From assembly GCF_014205795.1 (NCBI RefSeq), contig NZ_JACHCN010000017.1:1-64000 (forward strand): a stretch of 64,000 nt of DNA, read 5' to 3'. The position numbers and the translations under genes are program-made. The stretch is from Rhodanobacter sp. MP7CTX1 (GTDB taxonomy: Bacteria > Pseudomonadota > Gammaproteobacteria > Xanthomonadales > Rhodanobacteraceae). Below, piece by piece: positions 40,062-49,462 of this stretch (within the stretch, counting starts at the first letter, position 1; every line of letters starts with the position of its first letter). The notes beneath the pieces are model-generated. The model made no database searches and was not told where the DNA came from. It saw only the letters and a program-made list of their open reading frames with translations.

Positions 40062-40710
40062 GCTCAAGGCGAGTACCCGCTCCTCATCTCAATCCACTCC
40101 CCACAGGGGAGAGCAGGCGAATGCGAAGAGCTTTCTTGTAGCGGGGGTTGACGAGGCTGGTCGCGGTCCCTTGGCCGGTCCCTTGGCGGTGGCCGCCGTG
40201 ATTCTCGATCCGACCCGACCGATCGCCGGCCTGGACGATTCCAAAAAACTCAGCGAAGCAAAACGCGAAGCGCTTTACCCGCAAATCATCGAATACGCGC
40301 TGGCCTACTGCGTGGTGTTGATCGAGCCCGATGAGATCGACCGCCTGAACATTTTCCAGGCCACCATGACCGGCATGAGCCGCGCCGTGGCCGGCCTCTC
40401 ACTGGCCGCCCATGAAGCGCTGATCGATGGCAACAAGCTGCCGCGGGATCTGCCCTGCCCCGGTCGCGCGATCGTCGGTGGCGACGCGCTGGAGCCGGCG
40501 ATCAGCGCCGCCTCGATCCTCGCCAAGGTCAGTCGTGACCGCTTGATGGTGGCGATGCACGAGGTTTACCCCGGCTACGGCTTCGCTGTGCACAAGGGCT
40601 ACCCAACGCCAGCGCATCTAGCCTCACTCCAGCAACTCGGCCCCTGTGCACAGCACCGCCGCAGTTTTGCGCCGGTAAGGTTGCTGCTTGATCAGGGCAC
40701 GCTATTTTAA
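40048..40710 (+). CDS. rnhB: Ribonuclease HII with repeat-derived N-terminus
   Basis: RNase HII removes ribonucleotides misincorporated in DNA. The catalytic DEDD-type core starts at about residue 32 ([16 protein letters not shown]) and includes [12 protein letters not shown] and the [15 protein letters not shown] segment with further acidic residues. The first 30 residues (Ser/Thr-rich, with a [15 protein letters not shown] segment) are coded by a family 3 palindrome (40097-40111) inserted at the lpxB junction. No better in-frame start codon exists closer to the core. The 220-aa length is slightly above usual. Confidence 0.93.
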   Translation: MLVDELKASTRSSSQSTPHRGEQANAKSFLVAGVDEAGRGPLAGPLAVAAVILDPTRPIAGLDDSKKLSEAKREALYPQIIEYALAYCVVLIEPDEIDRLNIFQATMTGMSRAVAGLSLAAHEALIDGNKLPRDLPCPGRAIVGGDALEPAISAASILAKVSRDRLMVAMHEVYPGYGFAVHKGYPTPAHLASLQQLGPCAQHRRSFAPVRLLLDQGTLF

Positions 40711-41061
40711 GGCGTCCTGTTGAGTTGGCGAAGTGCCACTGCCACACAGGCAACGCAGCCGGCGTCCGAAAGCATGCTGATCCTGTGAGCGAACAGACAG
40801 CACATAGCCCATTGGTCATGGGCAACCATACGCTGTCATCGCGCCGGAAATTCGAGCGTATGCAGCTGCCTGCGATCGCGCATCGGGCCAGATTGAACAG
40901 CGCATAGCCCATTAGTCACTGCAACTTTTTCAGCCGTCTATGCATCCATAGCTGACAGGACTCAAAAGTCAGCATGGACGCATCGGTCTTACCGGCTGTC
41001 CGCGCAAGCATTCGCCTGCCAGCCGTCATCTGCGCATCCATCAGAACCGCAGGAGTCGTAC
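40711..41061. other. Gap after rnhB with a 21-bp direct repeat
   Basis: No gene was recognised in the first 350 bases. CAGCRCATAGCCCATTRGTCA occurs at 40798-40818 and again at 40898-40918 (two differences), exactly 100 bp apart. A CTGAC/GTCAG pair lies at about 40951-40971. Confidence 0.5.
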
Positions 41062-41268
41062 ATGTTATTTCCGACCAACCGCGCATTCGTCACCGAACAG
41101 GCGCCGTCGCCAACTGTCTCCAAGCCGTCATCGGTCGCCGCTGCAGCGCCCGCTACAGTCGACCCATGCCCTTCGCACACCGACTACGACCTGCACCCGC
41201 TGACGGTACGCCATCTCGACCACTACATTGAGCATGATCTCGCCGACGAACGCTTCCATGTTCGCTGA
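41062..41268 (+). CDS. Small hypothetical protein, 68 aa
   Basis: The function is unknown and no family is recognised. The ORF has a good AGGAG site with 8-base spacing before its ATG, which distinguishes it from other short ORFs in this gap. The N-terminal half is Ser/Pro/Ala-rich and the C-terminal half is acidic and His-rich (HLDHYIEHDLADERF). No signal peptide or membrane segment is visible. The gene stands alone between rnhB and dnaE. Confidence 0.45.
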   Translation: MLFPTNRAFVTEQAPSPTVSKPSSVAAAAPATVDPCPSHTDYDLHPLTVRHLDHYIEHDLADERFHVR

Positions 41269-41469
41269 TCGTATTTGATGGGTGTGGGACAACGACGGGC
41301 AGCTTTCCGGGGCTAACCTGGCGTTTTCTACTCGGCGGCCTGCAACCGCAGCATCCGAGTGAACCCGGCACAGGAGTGTGCACAACGTTTCGCCTAACCA
41401 CGGCGGATGTCAATCTTGCCGCTGGACGAAGTGCCGGGTAGCCTGCACGGACTCACTGCACAAGCCAGC

Positions 41470-44400
41470 ATGACCGTCCGCTACACCCATCTGCACCTGC
41501 ACAGCGAATATTCGCTGGTCGATTCGACTATCCGCATCAAGGCGCTGGTCGAAGCTTGCGTGCGCGCCGGAATGCCCGCCGTGGCGCTGACCGACGAATG
41601 CAACATGTTCGCGCTGGTGAAGTTCTACAAGGCCTGCAGCGCGGCGGGCATCAAGCCGATCGGCGGCTGCGACCTGTGGATCTCGGCGCCGGATGATCCG
41701 CGACCATGGCGGTTGACCCTGCTGTGTCAGAACCGCGAGGGTTACCTCAACCTGTCACGGCTGGTCTCGCGCGCCTGGCGTGAGGGTCAGCATGGGGGCC
41801 GTGCACTGGTCGAGGCTGGCTGGCTACATGCCGAAGCCACCCACGGACTGATCGCCCTGCTCGGACGCGACAGCGAAGTCGGCCGCATCGCCCTGCATCA
41901 GGGCATCGACACAGCGCTGACGAAGCTGCAGCCGCTCACCCGACTGTTTCCGGATCGGCTTTATCTGGAGCTGACCCGTTGCGGTCGTGAGGGCGAGGAA
42001 AACTGGAACGCCGCCGCCCTTGCGCTGGGCACCGAACTCGCGCTGCCCGTACTGGCCAGCAATGACGTGCGATTTCTCCGGCAGGACGACTTCGAGGCGC
42101 ATGAGGCACGCGTGTGCATCAATCAGGGCCGCGTGCTGGCTGATCTCAAGCGCCCACGCGACTACAGCAATCAGCAATACCTGAAATCACCCGAGGAGAT
42201 GGCGACGCTGTTCGCTGATCTGCCCGAGGCGCTGGAAAACACCGTCGAGCTCGCCAGGCGCTGCAGTCTGGAACTGGAATTCGGCAAGTACTATCTACCC
42301 GACTTTCCGGTCCCCGAAGGGCACGACCTCGCCAGCTATATCCGTGAGCTGTCGCGTGAAGGCCTCAAAGAGCGTCTCGCCGCCGCGCCGCTCGCGGCCG
42401 ACCGTACGCAGGAGGACTACGAAGCGCGACTGGAACGCGAGCTGGACGTCATCATCGAGATGGGCTTCCCCGGCTACTTCCTGATCGTTGCGGACTTCAT
42501 CAACTGGGGCAAGCAAAACGGTATCCCGGTCGGCCCAGGCCGCGGTTCCGGCGCCGGTTCGCTGGTCGCGTGGGGGCTGAAGATCACCGACCTGGATCCA
42601 CTGCAGTTCAACCTGCTGTTCGAGCGATTCCTCAATCCCGAACGCGTGTCGATGCCCGACTTCGACATCGACTTCTGCATGGATCGCCGAGACGAGGTGA
42701 TCGACTACGTATCGCGGAAATACGGTCGCGAACGGGTGAGTCAGATCATCACCTACGGCTCGATGGCGGCGAAGGCCGTGCTGCGCGACTCCGGCCGCGT
42801 GCTCAGCATGGGTTACGGCCAGGTCGACAAGCTGGCCAAGCTGATTCCGCCACGGCCGCTCGATCTCACGCTGTCCGATGCGCTCGGCCGGTCCGAAAAA
42901 TCGAAGAAAGAAACCGATCGCGTCGTCAAGGAATTCTGCGAGGCTTACGAGCACGATGAGGACGCCCGCGCGCTGATCGATCTGGCGCTGAAACTCGAAA
43001 ACCTCACCCGCAACGCCGGCAAGCACGCCGGTGGCGTGGTGATCGCACCGACCGCACTCACCGACTTCGCGCCGCTGTACTGCGAAGCGGGTGGCGGCGG
43101 CGTAGTGACCCAGTACGACAAGGACGACGTCGAAGCCGTCGGCCTGGTGAAGTTCGACTTCCTCGGCCTGCGCACGCTGACGATCATCGACTGGGCAGTG
43201 AAGGCGATCAACGTTCGGCGCGCGAAAGCCGGCGAAGCGCCGCTGGATATTTCGCAGCTGCCGCTGGACGATCCCAAACCGTATCAGCTGCTGAAGAAGG
43301 CGCAGACAGTCGCGGTCTTCCAGCTGGAATCCTCCGGCATGCAGCGCATGCTGAAAGACGCCAAACCCGACCGCTTCGAGGACATCATCGCGCTGGTCGC
43401 GCTATACCGTCCCGGCCCGATGGACCTGATTCCCAGCTTCATCGCGCGCAAGCACGGCCGCGAGGAAGTGGAGTATCCCGATCCGCGCGTCCAGCCGATC
43501 CTGCAAGAGACCTACGGCATCATGGTCTATCAGGAACAGGTCATGCAGATGGCCCAGATCGTCGGCGGTTACTCGCTCGGCGGCGCCGACCTGCTACGCC
43601 GCGCGATGGGCAAGAAAGACGTCAAGAAGATGGCCGAGGAGCGCGCCAAGTTCCGTGAGGGCGCCGCGAAAGATGGCCTGCCTGGCGACAAGGCCGACAC
43701 CATCTTCGACTTGATGGAAAAGTTCGCCGGTTACGGCTTTAACAAGTCGCACGCGGCCGCCTATGCGCTGGTCAGCTATCAGACAGCGTGGTTGAAGGCG
43801 CACTACCCTGCCGAGTTCATGTCCGCGACGATTTCCGCGGACATGGACAACACCGACAAGGCGGTAACGTTCCTCGACGAATCGCGTGCGATCGGCATCA
43901 CAGTGCAGCCGCCGGACGTCAACGCGTCGGACTACATGTTCGTCGCGATCGAGCCAAAAAAGATCCAATACGGCCTCGGCGCCATCAAGGGCGTCGGTCA
44001 GGGTGCATGCGAGGCGATCGTCGCCGAACGCAGCCACGGCCCGTACACCAACCTGGCGGACTTCTGCCGGCGCGTCGATCCGACCAAGCTCAACCGCCGT
44101 GTGCTGGAAGCGCTGATCCTGTCCGGTGCGCTCGATGCGCTGGCGCCGACTCGCGCCAGCCTGATGTTGCAGCTACCCGATGCGATCAAGGCCGCCGACC
44201 AGCATCTGCGCGACAAGCAATCAGGCCAGAACGACATGTTCGGCGCCGCGATGGCGATGGGCGCGACGACGCCGGTGGTGCACATCGACCTGCCGACCGC
44301 GCCAGAGTGGCCACTGGAGCAGAAGCTGCAGGGCGAGCGCGACACGCTCGGACATTACCTGTCCGGCCATCCCACCGATCCATGGAAGGATGAACTAGCC

Positions 44401-45018
44401 CAGCTCTCGACCTGCCCGCTGGGCGAGATTGGCGATCGCTACCAGCCGCCGAAACCACGCAAGAACGACAACGACGACGGCAACCGCTTCCGCCGTGGCC
44501 CGGATACGCCGTGGACGATCGCCGGCATGGTCACCGCCGTGCGCAAGCGCGGTGACAGCGATGCGTTCGTACGCATCGAGGATGGCACCGGCAGCATCGA
44601 GGTGAGCTTCTTCGGTGAGCTTTACCAGCAGGTGGCGCCACTGCTCACCCGCGATGAGATGCTGATCGTCGACGGTGGTCTGCGCATTGACGATTTCTCC
44701 GGTGGTGGCTTCCAGTTGCGAGCCCGCAGCGCCACCACGCTGGCCGACGCCTGCCGTAAACACGCCCGACTGCTACAGCTGAAATTGAATGGCGTCGGGC
44801 CCGGCTTCGTCGAACAACTGCAGCATGCGTTGACCGGCTATCGCGGTGGCCGCGCCACCGTGATGCTGCACGGCTATCACAACCGCAATGCGCAGGCCGA
44901 CCTCGAGCTTGGCGAAGAGTGGCGCGTGGACGCCATCCCCGCCTTGCTGCGTGCCGTGCGCGCCATGCCCGGCGTGCAGGCCGCGCGCCTGCGCATCGTC
45001 AAGCAGCAGGACTCTTGA
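41470..45018 (+). CDS. dnaE: DNA polymerase III subunit alpha
   Basis: DnaE is the replicative polymerase. The PHP domain begins with YTHLHLHSEYSLVDS, so the ATG at 41470 (1182 aa) is preferred over 41407; neither has a strong ribosome-binding site. The catalytic motif MPDFDIDF carries two of three active-site Asp residues, GPGRGSGAGSLVAW is present, and the clamp-binding motif QNDMF lies at residues 920-924. A helix-hairpin-helix region and an OB-fold (TPWTIAGMVTAVRKRGD) follow. The C-terminal tau-binding part is last. Order rnhB-dnaE-accA is conserved. Confidence 0.97.
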   Translation: MTVRYTHLHLHSEYSLVDSTIRIKALVEACVRAGMPAVALTDECNMFALVKFYKACSAAGIKPIGGCDLWISAPDDPRPWRLTLLCQNREGYLNLSRLVSRAWREGQHGGRALVEAGWLHAEATHGLIALLGRDSEVGRIALHQGIDTALTKLQPLTRLFPDRLYLELTRCGREGEENWNAAALALGTELALPVLASNDVRFLRQDDFEAHEARVCINQGRVLADLKRPRDYSNQQYLKSPEEMATLFADLPEALENTVELARRCSLELEFGKYYLPDFPVPEGHDLASYIRELSREGLKERLAAAPLAADRTQEDYEARLERELDVIIEMGFPGYFLIVADFINWGKQNGIPVGPGRGSGAGSLVAWGLKITDLDPLQFNLLFERFLNPERVSMPDFDIDFCMDRRDEVIDYVSRKYGRERVSQIITYGSMAAKAVLRDSGRVLSMGYGQVDKLAKLIPPRPLDLTLSDALGRSEKSKKETDRVVKEFCEAYEHDEDARALIDLALKLENLTRNAGKHAGGVVIAPTALTDFAPLYCEAGGGGVVTQYDKDDVEAVGLVKFDFLGLRTLTIIDWAVKAINVRRAKAGEAPLDISQLPLDDPKPYQLLKKAQTVAVFQLESSGMQRMLKDAKPDRFEDIIALVALYRPGPMDLIPSFIARKHGREEVEYPDPRVQPILQETYGIMVYQEQVMQMAQIVGGYSLGGADLLRRAMGKKDVKKMAEERAKFREGAAKDGLPGDKADTIFDLMEKFAGYGFNKSHAAAYALVSYQTAWLKAHYPAEFMSATISADMDNTDKAVTFLDESRAIGITVQPPDVNASDYMFVAIEPKKIQYGLGAIKGVGQGACEAIVAERSHGPYTNLADFCRRVDPTKLNRRVLEALILSGALDALAPTRASLMLQLPDAIKAADQHLRDKQSGQNDMFGAAMAMGATTPVVHIDLPTAPEWPLEQKLQGERDTLGHYLSGHPTDPWKDELAQLSTCPLGEIGDRYQPPKPRKNDNDDGNRFRRGPDTPWTIAGMVTAVRKRGDSDAFVRIEDGTGSIEVSFFGELYQQVAPLLTRDEMLIVDGGLRIDDFSGGGFQLRARSATTLADACRKHARLLQLKLNGVGPGFVEQLQHALTGYRGGRATVMLHGYHNRNAQADLELGEEWRVDAIPALLRAVRAMPGVQAARLRIVKQQDS

Positions 45019-45024
45019 TGTACT

Positions 45025-45128
45025 CCCTCCCCTGCTTGCAGGGGAGGGCTGGGGTGGGGTCGCTCTTTTGCCCGAGGATCAAAAGCACCCCCTCGCAACT
45101 TCCCCGTGCAAGCAGGGGGCAGGGCAAG
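45025..45128. repeat. Family 3 palindromes between convergent dnaE and yajD
   Basis: A perfect hairpin CCCTCCCCTGC/GCAGGGGAGGG (45025-45048, 2-base loop) starts just after the dnaE stop. A second, diverged inverted unit lies at 45098-45128. They may act as a bidirectional terminator, though T-runs are short. Confidence 0.75.
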
Positions 45129-45136
45129 GCTGAGCT

Positions 45137-45517
45137 CTACTTCTTGCCGCCCCGATCCATCAACGCCTTCAGATCAGCGAACGGATTGCCGGTAGCCGCC
45201 GGCGCATCCTGCACTTCCATGACCCCGCCGCGCACATGGTCGATGTGCCGCGAGTGTTCGTTGTCGTGGCAGTACACGCACAGCAACTCCCAGTTGCTGC
45301 CGTCGGGCGGGTTGAAGTCGTGATCGTGGTTGCGGTGATGCACGGTCAGCTCCTGCAAGTTTTCGCGAGTGAACTCGCGCGCGCAGCGACCGCAGATCCA
45401 CGGATACATCTTCAGCGCGCGCTCGCGATAGCCCAGTTCGCGCTGCTCGGCGTTGCGCCGCGCCTCGGCCACGATGCGGTCGAGCTTGTTGTTGTCGATG
45501 GGTGGTTTGGTCGGCAT
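45137..45517 (-). CDS. yajD: HNH nuclease-family protein YajD
   Basis: The 126-aa protein matches E. coli YajD: ELGYRERALKMYPWICGRCAREF, LTVHHRNHDHDFNPPDGSNWELLCVYCHDNEHS, and a C-terminal NPFADLKALM. Two CxxC pairs bind zinc and the HH...N...H motif is the ββα-metal nuclease centre. A longer in-frame ORF reaches 45778, but the Met at 45517 agrees with family length. Its cellular role is not established. Confidence 0.9.
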   Translation of the reverse strand: MPTKPPIDNNKLDRIVAEARRNAEQRELGYRERALKMYPWICGRCAREFTRENLQELTVHHRNHDHDFNPPDGSNWELLCVYCHDNEHSRHIDHVRGGVMEVQDAPAATGNPFADLKALMDRGGKK

Positions 45518-45697
45518 GGTCGGGTCCAGCGGTAAGACATTCGTTGGCGCGGACGATAGCGCAATCGGCCGCCATTCGCAGGGTCCCGGGCGGGTCCGCC
45601 AACAGGTCCGGCGGCACCCATCGCCCATACGGCGCCGTTCTCGTCTTTTCCCGGGTAACGGTATACTGAGCCGCTTCTGTGCCATGAAATGTTGCGA

Positions 45698-46654
45698 ATG
45701 AACCCTAACTTCCTCGATTTTGAACAACCCATTGCCGAACTGGACGCGAAGATCGAAGAGCTTCGCCATGCCAGCCATGGCCAGGCATTCAATATCGATG
45801 ACGAAGTCGGGCGCCTGCGCGAGAAGCTGAAGATCAAGACCGCCGAGATCTTCCGCAACCTCAATTCATGGCAGATGACCCAGCTGTCGCGCCATCCGGG
45901 CCGGCCGTATACGCTCGACTACATTGGCGTGATCTGCGAAGAATTCCACGAACTGGCTGGCGATCGCGCCTATGCCGACGATGCTGCCATCGTCGGTGGC
46001 CTCGGCCGCATCAACGGCCGGCCGGTAGTGATCATCGGCCACCAGAAAGGTCGTGATACCAAGACCAAGGTGCGCCGCAACTTCGGCATGCCGCGCCCCG
46101 AGGGTTATCGCAAGGCGCTGCGCCTGATGAAGATGGCCGAGCGCTTCAAGCTGCCGCTGCTGACCCTGATCGACACCCCGGGAGCCTACCCCGGTGTCGG
46201 CGCCGAGGAGCGCGGCCAGAGCGAGGCGATCGCACGCAATCTGATGGAAATGGCCGAACTGAAGGTGCCGATCATCTGCACCGTGATCGGTGAGGGCGGC
46301 TCCGGTGGTGCGCTGGCCATCGGCGTGGGCGACCGCACGGTGATGCTGCAGTACTCGACCTATTCGGTGATCTCGCCGGAAGGCTGCGCCTCGATCCTGT
46401 GGAAGAGCGCCGACAAAGCCAAGGACGCCGCCGAAGCGCTCGGCCTGACCGCACCGCGCCTGCTGGAGCTCGGCCTGATCGACAAGGTGGTCCGCGAGCC
46501 GCTGGGCGGCGCCCATCGCAATCCGCAGTCGATGGCAGTGCGCCTGAAAGCCGTGCTGCTGAACCAGCTCGACGAACTCGAAGCGATGCCGATCGGTGAC
46601 CTGCTCGAACGGCGCTACAAGCGCCTGCGCAGCTACGGCGCGTATCAGGAATAA
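45698..46654 (+). CDS. accA: Acetyl-CoA carboxylase carboxyltransferase subunit alpha
   Basis: AccA and AccD form the carboxyltransferase that makes malonyl-CoA for fatty acid synthesis. The start [15 protein letters not shown] at 45698 gives 318 aa (E. coli 319), with an N-terminal coiled coil and the crotonase-like core ([47 protein letters not shown]). A TATACT -10 candidate lies at 45662-45667. It follows the conserved dnaE-accA order with yajD inserted on the other strand. Confidence 0.97.
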   Translation: MNPNFLDFEQPIAELDAKIEELRHASHGQAFNIDDEVGRLREKLKIKTAEIFRNLNSWQMTQLSRHPGRPYTLDYIGVICEEFHELAGDRAYADDAAIVGGLGRINGRPVVIIGHQKGRDTKTKVRRNFGMPRPEGYRKALRLMKMAERFKLPLLTLIDTPGAYPGVGAEERGQSEAIARNLMEMAELKVPIICTVIGEGGSGGALAIGVGDRTVMLQYSTYSVISPEGCASILWKSADKAKDAAEALGLTAPRLLELGLIDKVVREPLGGAHRNPQSMAVRLKAVLLNQLDELEAMPIGDLLERRYKRLRSYGAYQE

Positions 46655-46673
46655 GCAACGGTCGGGTGGCAGC

Positions 46674-46754
46674 CTGTGGGAGCGACTTCAGTCGCGATGC
46701 TCTTGCTTCCTTCATTGGCATCAAGAGCATCGCGACTGAAGTCGCTCCCACAAG
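46674..46754. repeat. Inverted pair of family 1 REP units after accA
   Basis: Arms of about 30 bp face each other (from GTGGGAGCGACTTCAG at 46676 to its inverse ending at 46754) around a 17-base loop. Together they form a long perfect hairpin 20 bp after the accA stop. Same unit as at 234-264 and 8173-8330. Confidence 0.88.
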
Positions 46755-46836
46755 ATGGCTGGTTTGCCGGCGATAATCCAACCCGCGTCTCTAGGGCGTT
46801 ACCATCGGCTTTGCCTTCCTGCTGCCGGGATCCGTC

Positions 46837-47580
46837 ATGGCCAACGTCACCACGCACAAACTCGCCGTACTGATCGACGCCGACAATGCGCGCCCGGCCA
46901 TCGTCGAGGGTCTGCTCGCGGAGATCGCCAAGTACGGCACGGCGCACGTGAAGCGGATTTACGGCGACTGGACCAAGCCCGACCTCAACGGCTGGAAGGA
47001 AGTGCTGCTGCGTCACTCGATCCAGCCGATCCAGCAATTCCGTTACACGGTGGGCAAAAACGCCACCGACTCGGCGATGATCATCGACGCCATGGATCTG
47101 CTTTACGCCGAGCGTTTCGACGGCTTCTGCATCGTTTCCAGCGACAGCGATTTCACCCGACTGGCCTCGCGCGTGCGGGAGTCCGGGCGCATCGTGTACG
47201 GCTTCGGCGAGCGCAAGACGCCTGAGCCATTCCGTACCGCATGCGACAAATTCATCTACACCGAAGTACTCCTCGGCTCGGCCTCCACCGAGGCCGAGGC
47301 CGCACCGAAACAGCGCTCGGCAAAGGAGCTGCGCGGCGACACGCACTTGCTCAGCCTGCTGCGCAACGCGATCGAGGCCGCCTCCGACGACACCGGCTGG
47401 GCGGGGCTCGGCGCGATCGGCAGCATCATCAATAAGCAATCTCCCGACTTCGACTCGCGCAACTACGGTTACGCCAAGCTCAGCGGGCTGGTCAATGGCA
47501 TCGGCCTGTTCGAGACGGAAGAACGGCACATCGGCAATGGCAAGCACATCTACGTGCGGCCCCGCGCCAGCAAGAAGTGA
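46837..47580 (+). CDS. NYN domain protein with C-terminal OST-HTH/LOTUS-type domain
   Basis: The 247-aa protein has an N-terminal NYN/PIN-like nuclease domain (about 1-150). Its acidic residues are in LAVLIDADNARP, TDSAMIIDAMDLLY and FCIVSSDSDFTRLASRVRE, the usual Asp set for metal binding. The C-terminal part (about 165-245; LLSLLRNAIEAASDDTGWA, NYGYAKLSGLVNGIGLFE) looks like an OST-HTH/LOTUS RNA-binding domain. Such proteins are predicted RNases. Its stop overlaps the tilS GTG start by 4 bases, so the two are co-translated. Confidence 0.85.
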   Translation: MANVTTHKLAVLIDADNARPAIVEGLLAEIAKYGTAHVKRIYGDWTKPDLNGWKEVLLRHSIQPIQQFRYTVGKNATDSAMIIDAMDLLYAERFDGFCIVSSDSDFTRLASRVRESGRIVYGFGERKTPEPFRTACDKFIYTEVLLGSASTEAEAAPKQRSAKELRGDTHLLSLLRNAIEAASDDTGWAGLGAIGSIINKQSPDFDSRNYGYAKLSGLVNGIGLFETEERHIGNGKHIYVRPRASKK

Positions 47581-48878
47581 GCGACCCGCTGTCCCAGCAC
47601 CTGCTTGCCGCCTTGGCGACGACGCCAGCCGCACCGCTGTGCGTCGCGTTCAGCGGCGGCCCGGATTCGAGCGCGCTATTGCATGCGCTGGCACGACTGC
47701 CCACGGCGCGCGCACGCGGTCTGCGCGCGCTGCATATCGATCACGGCCTGCACCCGGACAGCACGCTGTGGGCCGATCACTGCCGGAACTTCTGCGCCGC
47801 GCTTGACCTGCCATGCGATGTACGGCGCGTGCAAGTCGAAACCGGCAAGGGCAACGGGCTGGAAGCCGCCGCGCGCCACGCGCGCTACGCTGCTTTCGCC
47901 AGCGAACTGCGTGAAGGTGAGTACCTTCTACTCGGCCATCACCGCGACGATCAGGCCGAGACTGTATTGCTGAAACTGCTGCGCGGAGCCGGTCCGGAGG
48001 GCCTAGGCGGCATGCGGGCGTTGCGGCCGCTAGGGCATGGCCAGTTGTGGCGCCCGCTGCTGACGCTGTCGCGGGCGCAATTGCGTGATTACCTCAAGAC
48101 CCACCAACTGGACTGCATCGACGACCCATCCAACGCCGACACGAAACTGGCGCGCAACCACCTGCGCCACGAGATCCTGCCGCGGCTTATGCAGCATTGG
48201 CCGCACGCCGTCGATTCGATCCTGCACAGCGCCGCGCTCAGCCGCGCCGCGGCCGATACGTTGCAGACACAGTGGCTGGCTGAATTCGAGGCCCTGCATG
48301 ACCGCGCCACGGACAGCCTGGATGCCGCCGGTTGGCGGGCGCTCGATCCTGCCCTGCGTGAGCCCTTGCTGGATCACTGGCTGCATGCGCTGGGCCTGTC
48401 TGCGCCCACCACGGCGCAACGCCAGCAGATCGAACGCCAGTGCGGTTCACGGGCCGGCCAGCTACCGTGCATCCGCTGGCCCGGCGTGGAGCTGTACATC
48501 TGGAACGGGCGGCTATGGGCGTTGTCGCCCCGCCTTGAGATCGCTGCTGACTGGGAGGCGCACTGGCGCGGAGAACCGCTGACCTTGCCTGATGGCGGCG
48601 TGCTGGCACTGACCAACACCGACAAACGCCTGCCCGAACCGCTCCTTGTGCGCCTGCGTCGCGGTGGCGAGCACATCAAGCCGGCGGGCGACGCCCACAC
48701 CCGCGAATTGCGCGACTTGTTCCAGAAGCAGCGGGTTCCACCCTGGCAGCGCAACGTCTGTCCGTTGCTCTACGCCGGCGATGAGTTGGTCGCCGTTGCC
48801 GATCGCTGGATCAGCGCTCGCGGCGAGGCGATTTTCCAGACGACCGGAGCCCGTCCGCATTGGGAAGTGGCGCGCTGA
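47577..48878 (+). CDS. tilS: tRNA(Ile)-lysidine synthetase
   Basis: TilS changes the wobble C of tRNA-Ile(CAU) to lysidine so that it reads AUA. The 433-aa protein starts with GTG at 47577 in a GTGA overlap with the NYN gene. It has the PP-loop SGGPDS (26-31), GHHRDDQAETVLLKLLRG, and TilS substrate-binding and C-terminal domains (LLVRLRRGGEHIKPAG, LRDLFQKQRVPPWQR). Length equals E. coli TilS (432). Confidence 0.95.
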   Translation: MSDPLSQHLLAALATTPAAPLCVAFSGGPDSSALLHALARLPTARARGLRALHIDHGLHPDSTLWADHCRNFCAALDLPCDVRRVQVETGKGNGLEAAARHARYAAFASELREGEYLLLGHHRDDQAETVLLKLLRGAGPEGLGGMRALRPLGHGQLWRPLLTLSRAQLRDYLKTHQLDCIDDPSNADTKLARNHLRHEILPRLMQHWPHAVDSILHSAALSRAAADTLQTQWLAEFEALHDRATDSLDAAGWRALDPALREPLLDHWLHALGLSAPTTAQRQQIERQCGSRAGQLPCIRWPGVELYIWNGRLWALSPRLEIAADWEAHWRGEPLTLPDGGVLALTNTDKRLPEPLLVRLRRGGEHIKPAGDAHTRELRDLFQKQRVPPWQRNVCPLLYAGDELVAVADRWISARGEAIFQTTGARPHWEVAR

Positions 48879-49204
48879 AGTCGTGCTTTGGGCCGCTTCG
48901 AATAACCTGCAACACGCTCGTCCCCCTGCGGCAGGCGCCCAGCGCTCTCAAGCTTCTGAAGATCAAGGGCACTGGGTTCCGGCTTTCGCCGGAATGACGA
49001 GCTAGAGAGCGACCTGTTCGTCATCCCCGCGAAGGCAGGCACCCAGCGACTTCGAGCTCTTCGTGATCACTGGATGCTGAATTCCTGCCTACGCAGGAAT
49101 GACGAGCCGGAGCGGTTTTCCAAGCTCTTCTGCGCAAAAAAATGTGTCCCCACCGAAGCGATGCCGATTGATTCCCTGCCTGCCCTGCGTTAGCGTTGCG
49201 GCCC
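48879..49204. repeat. Gap with three family 4 palindromic repeats
   Basis: No gene lies in this 326-bp gap. Three units of the form CACTGGGTTCCGGC-TTTCGCC-GGAATGACGA are seen: about 48969-48999 forward, 49019-49052 reverse, 49070-49103 forward. Another relative lies near 8404-8427. The type is common between genes of Xanthomonadales. Confidence 0.75.
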
Positions 49205-49462
49205 ATGGCCAAGACCGCTCCCGCTTCCGTCAAAACCCCGCCTCCGGTCGACTTTGAACGTTCCCTGGACGAACTGGAACAACTGGTCGCGCGGATGGAA
49301 GGCGGCGAGTTGAGTCTGGATGAATCGCTCGCTTCGTTCGAGCGTGGCATCGGCCTGTACCGTCATTGTCAGCAGTCGCTGGAACTGGCCGAACTGCGTG
49401 TGCGCCTGCTGCTTGATCCCGATGCCCCCGACAGCGCCGAACCGTTTGAACCCGAACTCTAA
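49205..49462 (+). CDS. xseB: Exodeoxyribonuclease VII small subunit
   Basis: XseB is the small subunit of exonuclease VII. The ATG at 49205 gives 85 aa (E. coli 80), with the family core [26 protein letters not shown] and [16 protein letters not shown]. The acidic C-terminus is typical. The stop lies inside the ispA start region, the usual xseB-ispA coupling. Confidence 0.95.
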   Translation: MAKTAPASVKTPPPVDFERSLDELEQLVARMEGGELSLDESLASFERGIGLYRHCQQSLELAELRVRLLLDPDAPDSAEPFEPEL

